From NCBI GenBank assembly GCA_013361595.1, contig JABFXT010000076.1, positions 1 through 11,594 of the forward strand: a DNA stretch of 11,594 nt. Reading direction: 5' to 3'. The notes under the pieces are model-generated. The model was not told the DNA's origin. It saw only the letters and a program-made list of their open reading frames with translations, and ran no database searches. Shown piece after piece: positions 7,038 to 11,594 of this stretch (position 1 is the first letter of the stretch; each line of letters opens with the position of its first letter). The translations under genes were made by a program, and so were the position numbers. The DNA is from Nocardia sp. GTDB taxonomy: Bacteria; Actinomycetota; Actinomycetes; Mycobacteriales; Mycobacteriaceae.

Positions 7038-7045
7038 AACAGGGT

Positions 7046-8920
7046 ATGCCGATTGCTGCAGAGCCCGCGGCCGGAGCTGATCCGTCCTCGTCCGCGGTGC
7101 CCGAATATCCCGCCTGGCGCAAGGGTGTGGCGGGCGTGCTGGCCAAGACCCGCAAGGTCGACGCGGCCGAACTCGGTGCGGAACCCGAAAAGCTACTGAA
7201 TCAGTCCACCTACGACGGGCTGAGTATCGCACCGCTGTACACACGCCGGGACGAACTGCCCGAGCAGCCGCTGCCCGGTGCCTACCCGTTCGTGCGGGGC
7301 GGCGACGCCGGGCGCGATGTCCACCGCGGCTGGTTCGTGAGCGCCCGTATCGGCGCCGCCGACGCGGCCACCGCAAAACGGGAGATCACCGTCGGGCTGG
7401 AGAACGGCCTCAGCGCTGTCGAACTCGGTATCGGCGCGTACGGCGTGCCGGTGGACCGGGTGGGCGCCGCGCTCGACGGCCTGCTGTTCGAACTGGCGCC
7501 GCTGGCCCTGCGGGCCGGGACCGAGGCCGCGGCGGCGGCCGCCGCCGTATACGAGGTGATCGACCGGTACTCGGCGCCCGATCGGGCCGCCATCCGGATC
7601 TCCCTCGGCGCGGGTCCACTGACGAGCGCGTTCGCCGGGACCGGTGATCTCGGGCTCGCCGAAACCACCGCACTGGCCGTCGCGGCCGGGCAGCGGCCGG
7701 AGACCGTGCGAGCGATCACCGTGGACGGCACCGTCTTCCACGATGCCGGCGCCTCCGACGCCCAGGAACTGGGTGCGGCCGTCGCCGCCGGGCTCGAATA
7801 CCTGCGGGTGCTGTCCGGCGAGATATCGGTCCCCGAAGCGTTGCGGCAACTGGAGTTCCGGTTCGCCGCCACCGACGACCAGTTCGCCACCCTCGCGAAG
7901 TTCCGGGCCGCCCGGCGATTGTGGGCGCGGGTCGCCCACGCGCTGGGCGCACCGTCGGAAGGCGCGGCGCCACAACACGCGGTGACCTCCGCGGCGATGA
8001 TGAGCCGCCGAGACCCCTGGGTGAATCTGTTGCGCACCACCCTGGCCGCTTTCGGTGCCGGTGTGGGTGGCGCCGACACCGTCACCGTGCTGCCCTTCGA
8101 TTCCGCGCTGCCCGCCGGTGAACTCGGTGTCTCCGCCTCGTTCTCGGAACGGATGGCACGCAACACCCAGCTGCTGCTGCGCGAGGAATCCCATCTCGGG
8201 CATGTCCAGGACCCCGGTGCGGGTTCCTGGTACGTCGAGCGGTTCACCGACGACCTCGCTACGGCCGCATGGGAATTCATGCAGGAGATCGAAGCGGCCG
8301 GTGGTTACCGGGCGGCACTGGACTCCGGGCTGGTGTCCACTCGGATCGGTGAGACGAAAACCCGGCGGGACAGCGATATCGCGCATCGCCGGGCCGCCGT
8401 CACCGGGGTGAACGAATTCCCGAACCTCGCCGAGGCGCCGCTGTCGGAGGCCGCGCGCACCGCCGGGCCCGGGCCGCGGTACGGCGCCCCGTTCGAGGCG
8501 CTGCGTGACCGTTCGGATGCCTATCTGGCCGCGCACGGTGCCCGCCCGCAGGCGCTGCTGGTGCCCCTGGGCACTGTCGCCGAGCACAATGTCCGGGTCA
8601 CTTTCATCGCCAACCTGCTGGCGTCCGGTGGGATCGAATCGATCAACCCGGGACCGCTCGCCGAAGGCGATATCGCCACGGCGGCGAAGGAATCCGGCGC
8701 GTCGATCGCGGTGCTCTGCGGAACCGACGCACGGTACGGCACGGATGCGGCCGGCGCGGTGGAGCAGCTGCGAAGTGCCGGCGTCGCCACCGTACTGCTG
8801 GCCGGGCCGGAGAAGGTCCTGGCCGGTATCGAGGAGGCCCGGCGTCCGGACGGGTTCCTGGCGGCCCGGATCGACGCGGTCGCCGCCCTGACCGCCCTGC
8901 TGGAGAAGGTGGGAGCCTGA
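7046..8920 (+). CDS. mutA: Methylmalonyl-CoA mutase small (beta) subunit
   Basis: A 624-residue non-catalytic partner of MutB in the cytoplasmic heterodimer that interconverts (R)-methylmalonyl-CoA and succinyl-CoA. An N-terminal segment beginning P-I-A-A-E-P leads into a TIM-barrel mutase domain (about 60-400). It contains [12 protein letters not shown] (320-331) and the [12 protein letters not shown] and [10 protein letters not shown] motifs typical of the family. A linker precedes a degenerate B12-binding-like domain (about 500-624). There the cobalamin-ligand motif DxHxxG is replaced by V-A-E-H-N-V around 511-516, as expected of a subunit that does not hold the cofactor. Its length is close to known MutA proteins (about 615-640). 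The stop shares one base with the mutB start (TGATG), so the two are co-translated. Identification is secure. Confidence 0.96.
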   Translation: MPIAAEPAAGADPSSSAVPEYPAWRKGVAGVLAKTRKVDAAELGAEPEKLLNQSTYDGLSIAPLYTRRDELPEQPLPGAYPFVRGGDAGRDVHRGWFVSARIGAADAATAKREITVGLENGLSAVELGIGAYGVPVDRVGAALDGLLFELAPLALRAGTEAAAAAAAVYEVIDRYSAPDRAAIRISLGAGPLTSAFAGTGDLGLAETTALAVAAGQRPETVRAITVDGTVFHDAGASDAQELGAAVAAGLEYLRVLSGEISVPEALRQLEFRFAATDDQFATLAKFRAARRLWARVAHALGAPSEGAAPQHAVTSAAMMSRRDPWVNLLRTTLAAFGAGVGGADTVTVLPFDSALPAGELGVSASFSERMARNTQLLLREESHLGHVQDPGAGSWYVERFTDDLATAAWEFMQEIEAAGGYRAALDSGLVSTRIGETKTRRDSDIAHRRAAVTGVNEFPNLAEAPLSEAARTAGPGPRYGAPFEALRDRSDAYLAAHGARPQALLVPLGTVAEHNVRVTFIANLLASGGIESINPGPLAEGDIATAAKESGASIAVLCGTDARYGTDAAGAVEQLRSAGVATVLLAGPEKVLAGIEEARRPDGFLAARIDAVAALTALLEKVGA

Positions 8921-11205
8921 TGACGACACAGCGAACCGAGCAGGAGATCGGCAGTTTCGCCGAGGTTCCGCTCACCGAGCCGGGTTTCACCCCCGAACAG
9001 GCCGACGCGAGCGCCCGGGACGCGTACGTACAGGCGGCGGCCGCCGCCAACGACTACACGCCCGAGCAGCTGGTGTGGTCGACGCCGGAGGGTATCGATG
9101 TCCCGCCGGTGTTCACCCGGGCCGACCGTGACGGTGTCGCCGCCGCGGGCTTCCCGCTCGACAGCGTCCCCGGCGTCGCGCCCTTCGTGCGCGGGCCGTA
9201 CCCGACGATGTATGTGAACCAGCCGTGGACCATCCGCCAGTACGCGGGATTCTCGACGGCCGCGGATTCCAATGCCTTCTACCGGCGCAATCTGCAGGCC
9301 GGGCAGAAGGGCCTGTCGGTGGCGTTCGACCTCGCCACTCACCGTGGTTACGACTCCGACCATCCCCGGGTGCAGGGTGATGTCGGTATGGCCGGTGTCG
9401 CCATCGATTCCATCCTGGACATGCGCCAGCTCTTCGATCAGATCCCGCTGGATCAGGTCAGTGTCTCGATGACCATGAACGGCGCGGTACTGCCGATCCT
9501 GGCGCTGTACGTGGTCGCCGCCGAAGAACAGGGTGTGGCGCCCGAACAACTGGCCGGAACCATTCAGAACGATATTCTGAAAGAGTTCATGGTCCGCAAC
9601 ACCTACATCTATCCGCCGAAACCGTCGATGCGGATAATCTCCGATATCTTCGCCTACACCAGCGCGAAGATGCCGAAGTTCAACTCCATCTCCATCTCCG
9701 GCTATCACATCCAGGAAGCCGGCGCGACGGCCGATCTCGAACTCGCCTACACCCTCGCCGACGGCGTGGAGTATCTGCGCGCCGGGATCGATGCGGGAAT
9801 GGAGATCGACAAGTTCGCGCCCCGGCTGTCGTTCTTCTGGGCCATCGGGATGAACTTCTTCATGGAGGTCGCCAAACTCCGTGCGGGCCGGTTGCTCTGG
9901 AGCGAGCTGGTCGCGAAATTCGATCCGAAGAACCCGAAATCGCTGTCGCTGCGCACCCATTCGCAGACCTCGGGCTGGTCGCTGACCGCGCAGGACGCCT
10001 ACAACAATGTGGCTCGCACCTGTATCGAGGCGATGGCGGCGACCCAGGGGCACACCCAGTCGCTGCACACCAACGCCCTCGACGAAGCGCTCGCGCTGCC
10101 GACCGATTTCTCGGCCCGGATCGCGCGCAACACCCAGCTGCTGATCCAGCAGGAATCCAACACCACGCGGCCGATCGACCCGTGGGGCGGTTCGTATTAC
10201 GTCGAATGGCTGACCCATCAGCTCGCCGAACGGGCCCGGGCGCATATCGCCGAGGTCGAAGCGCACGGCGGGATGGCGCAGGCGATCGGCGAGGGTATTC
10301 CCAAACTGCGTATCGAGGAGGCCGCGGCCCGCACCCAGGCGCGGATCGATACCGGCCAGCAGCCGGTGATCGGCGTCAACAAGTACCAGGTCGCCGAGGA
10401 TCACGAGGTCGAGGTCCTCAAGGTCGAGAATTCCCGGGTGCGTGCCGAGCAGCTGGAGAAGCTGCGGCAGCTGCGCGCCGACCGTGATCAGGACGCTGTG
10501 GACCGGGCGCTGGGTGAACTCGGCCGCGCCGCCGCCTCGTCCGAGGGCGGGATGGCGAACAACCTGCTGGCCCTGGCGATCGACGCGGCGCGGGTGAAAG
10601 CCACCGTCGGTGAGATCTCCGACGCGCTGGAGCAGGTCTACGGCCGCCATCAGGCCGAGATCCGTACCCTGTCCGGTGTGTATCGCGACGAGGCCGGCAA
10701 GGTCACCAACATCACCACCGCCGGGGATCTGGTGGCGGAGTTCGCCGAGGCCGAAGGCCGGCGGCCCCGCATCCTGGTCGCGAAGATGGGTCAGGACGGT
10801 CACGACCGCGGCCAGAAGGTGATCGCCACGGCCTTCGCCGATCTCGGCTTCGACGTGGATGTGGGCCCGCTGTTCCAGACCCCGGAAGAGGTGGCCCGTC
10901 AGGCGGCGGACAACGATGTGCACGTCGTCGGTGTGTCCTCGCTGGCGGCCGGTCACCTCACGCTGGTGCCCGCCCTGCGGCAGGCGCTGGCCGATGTGGG
11001 CCGGCCCGACATCATGGTCATCGTCGGCGGAGTCATCCCGCCCGGTGATTTCGACGAGCTGTACGAGGCGGGCGCCGCGGCGATCTTCCCGCCGGGCACC
11101 GTGATCGCGGACGCGGCGATCGATCTGCTGCGCAAGCTCGGTGCCGCGCTCGGGCACGAACTCGGTTCCGGCGAGTCCGATTCCGGGGTCGAAGCCCAGG
11201 GATGA
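8920..11205 (+). CDS. mutB: Methylmalonyl-CoA mutase large (alpha) subunit, adenosylcobalamin-dependent
   Basis: A 761-residue catalytic subunit. The substrate-binding TIM barrel spans about residues 60-420. Landmarks are R-G-P-Y-P-T-M-Y with Y98 (equivalent to the substrate-contacting Tyr89 of Propionibacterium MutB), the [16 protein letters not shown] segment, S-G-Y-H-I-Q-E-A-G with Y262 and H263 (the Tyr243/His244 pair), and [11 protein letters not shown]. After a linker, the C-terminal B12 domain (about 610-745) has D-G-H-D-R-G at 626-631. H628 is the lower cobalt ligand (base-off/His-on). The G-V-S-S-L and V-G-G-V-I-P-P strands of the Rossmann-like fold follow. An acidic, serine-rich tail closes the protein. 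It overlaps mutA by 1 base and meaB by 4. All key residues are present, so it should be active. Confidence 0.98.
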   Translation: MTTQRTEQEIGSFAEVPLTEPGFTPEQADASARDAYVQAAAAANDYTPEQLVWSTPEGIDVPPVFTRADRDGVAAAGFPLDSVPGVAPFVRGPYPTMYVNQPWTIRQYAGFSTAADSNAFYRRNLQAGQKGLSVAFDLATHRGYDSDHPRVQGDVGMAGVAIDSILDMRQLFDQIPLDQVSVSMTMNGAVLPILALYVVAAEEQGVAPEQLAGTIQNDILKEFMVRNTYIYPPKPSMRIISDIFAYTSAKMPKFNSISISGYHIQEAGATADLELAYTLADGVEYLRAGIDAGMEIDKFAPRLSFFWAIGMNFFMEVAKLRAGRLLWSELVAKFDPKNPKSLSLRTHSQTSGWSLTAQDAYNNVARTCIEAMAATQGHTQSLHTNALDEALALPTDFSARIARNTQLLIQQESNTTRPIDPWGGSYYVEWLTHQLAERARAHIAEVEAHGGMAQAIGEGIPKLRIEEAAARTQARIDTGQQPVIGVNKYQVAEDHEVEVLKVENSRVRAEQLEKLRQLRADRDQDAVDRALGELGRAAASSEGGMANNLLALAIDAARVKATVGEISDALEQVYGRHQAEIRTLSGVYRDEAGKVTNITTAGDLVAEFAEAEGRRPRILVAKMGQDGHDRGQKVIATAFADLGFDVDVGPLFQTPEEVARQAADNDVHVVGVSSLAAGHLTLVPALRQALADVGRPDIMVIVGGVIPPGDFDELYEAGAAAIFPPGTVIADAAIDLLRKLGAALGHELGSGESDSGVEAQG

Positions 11206-11594
11206 GCACCCGTGTAGTCGATGTGGAAGCACTCGCGCAGGCGGTCCGCTCCGGTGAGCGGGCCGCCTTGGCGCGGGCGATCACCCTGGTGGAGTCCACC
11301 CGGGCCGACCATCGCGACCAGGCCCAGCAGCTGCTGCTGCGGTTGACCCCGGAAAACGGTGCGGCGCTGTCGAACCGCGTGGGGATCACCGGGGTGCCCG
11401 GGGTGGGGAAGTCGACCTTCATCGACGCCCTGGGTATGCAGCTGATCGGTGCGGGGCATCGGGTCGCCGTCCTCGCGGTCGATCCGTCGTCCACCCGCAC
11501 CGGTGGTTCGATTCTCGGCGACAAGACCCGGATGGCCCGGCTGTCGGTGGAGGAGAACGACTTCATCCGCCCGTCGCCGACGGCGGGCACACTC
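11202..11594 (+). CDS. meaB: MeaB/ArgK-family GTPase, methylmalonyl-CoA mutase chaperone (3' end beyond window)
   Basis: The first 131 residues of a G3E-type P-loop GTPase, usually about 330 residues long. A short N-terminal helical part ([17 protein letters not shown]) precedes the Walker A motif G-V-P-G-V-G-K-S-T (64-72). V-D-P-S-S (93-97) and [11 protein letters not shown] (101-111) follow, both diagnostic of MeaB/ArgK proteins. In the family, MeaB protects the mutase from inactivation and gates adenosylcobalamin loading and the exchange of damaged cofactor. The ATG overlaps the mutB stop by 4 bases (ATGA), which ties its production to the enzyme it serves. From memory, M. tuberculosis has a mazEF-type pair between mutB and this gene; here nothing intervenes. 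The older annotation as a LAO/AO transport ATPase is a misnomer for this context. Confidence 0.95.
   Translation, partial: MSTRVVDVEALAQAVRSGERAALARAITLVESTRADHRDQAQQLLLRLTPENGAALSNRVGITGVPGVGKSTFIDALGMQLIGAGHRVAVLAVDPSSTRTGGSILGDKTRMARLSVEENDFIRPSPTAGTL

Larger units (their letters stand above)
6695..7045. other. Divergent intergenic region between the TVP38/TMEM64 gene and mutA
   Basis: A 351-base spacer. The half next to the TVP38 gene is very GC-rich, and I see no protein in it. The short frames crossing it are Arg/Pro-rich or switch into neighbouring genes without a ribosome binding site. Around 6940-6970 the composition becomes more AT-rich (GTTAACCAAAGTATTC), as expected of a control region. 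TAGCAT at 6923-6928 is a possible plus-strand -10 element without a convincing -35. The 31-base dyad at 6989-7019 is described separately. No cobalamin riboswitch signature (B12 box and its multi-stem core) was recognised. Confidence 0.5.

Noticed and set aside
6695..7045. Cobalamin riboswitch ahead of mutA
   Set aside because: Tempting because the enzyme uses B12, but I find no B12-box consensus or the multi-helix core, and cofactor-using mutase genes are seldom controlled this way.
6622..7080. Plus-strand open frame spanning the divergent spacer
   Set aside because: It starts inside the TVP38-type gene, runs into mutA in another frame, is Arg/Gly-rich and lacks a ribosome binding site.
7193..8929. 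A 578-codon minus-strand open frame opposite mutA
   Set aside because: Same antisense effect; low-complexity Gly/Arg/Gln composition and no recognisable domain.
8521..11232. A 903-codon open frame on the minus strand opposite mutB
   Set aside because: It is antisense to a gene with every expected catalytic motif, its translation is rich in Arg, Gly and His without any domain, and it is explained by G/C-biased third positions.

Overview
The window reads as chromosomal DNA of a high-GC actinomycete, most likely a mycolic-acid-containing one (Nocardia, Rhodococcus or Mycobacterium relatives). Base composition is high-GC throughout, third codon positions are strongly G/C, GTG starts occur, and adjacent genes overlap by 1 to 7 bases. 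The right half has a TVP38/TMEM64 membrane protein divergent from mutA-mutB, followed by a MeaB/ArgK GTPase. From memory, the same order occurs around Rv1491c-mutA-mutB-Rv1496 in Mycobacterium tuberculosis. No tRNA, rRNA, CRISPR array or insertion sequence was seen.

Left part (positions 1-5857, minus strand, read right to left): a tightly packed four-gene run. It starts with a secreted, C-terminally anchored BcsB-like protein. Next is a nine-segment membrane protein with an extracytoplasmic C-terminal domain, laid out like an exosortase fused to an EpsI-like domain. Then comes a processive family-2 glycosyltransferase of the BcsA/NfrB type. The last is a GT-C-like membrane protein cut by the window edge. 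Gaps and overlaps of -7 to +7 bases indicate one operon. Together they suggest a machine that polymerises and exports a surface polysaccharide. This is inference: the glycosyltransferase call is strong, the BcsB call moderate and the exosortase/EpsI call tentative.

Middle (5858-7045): a 153-base spacer carries three phased palindromes ahead of the polysaccharide operon. The TVP38/TMEM64 gene follows on the minus strand and may be leaderless. A 351-base divergent spacer then leads into mutA and contains a 31-base dyad just ahead of the ribosome binding site.

Right part (7046-11594, plus strand): mutA, mutB and the start of meaB form an overlapping operon for adenosylcobalamin-dependent methylmalonyl-CoA mutase and its GTPase chaperone. 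This enzyme interconverts (R)-methylmalonyl-CoA and succinyl-CoA and links propionyl-CoA from odd-chain lipids, cholesterol or branched amino acids to the TCA cycle. It also supplies methylmalonyl-CoA for methyl-branched lipids.
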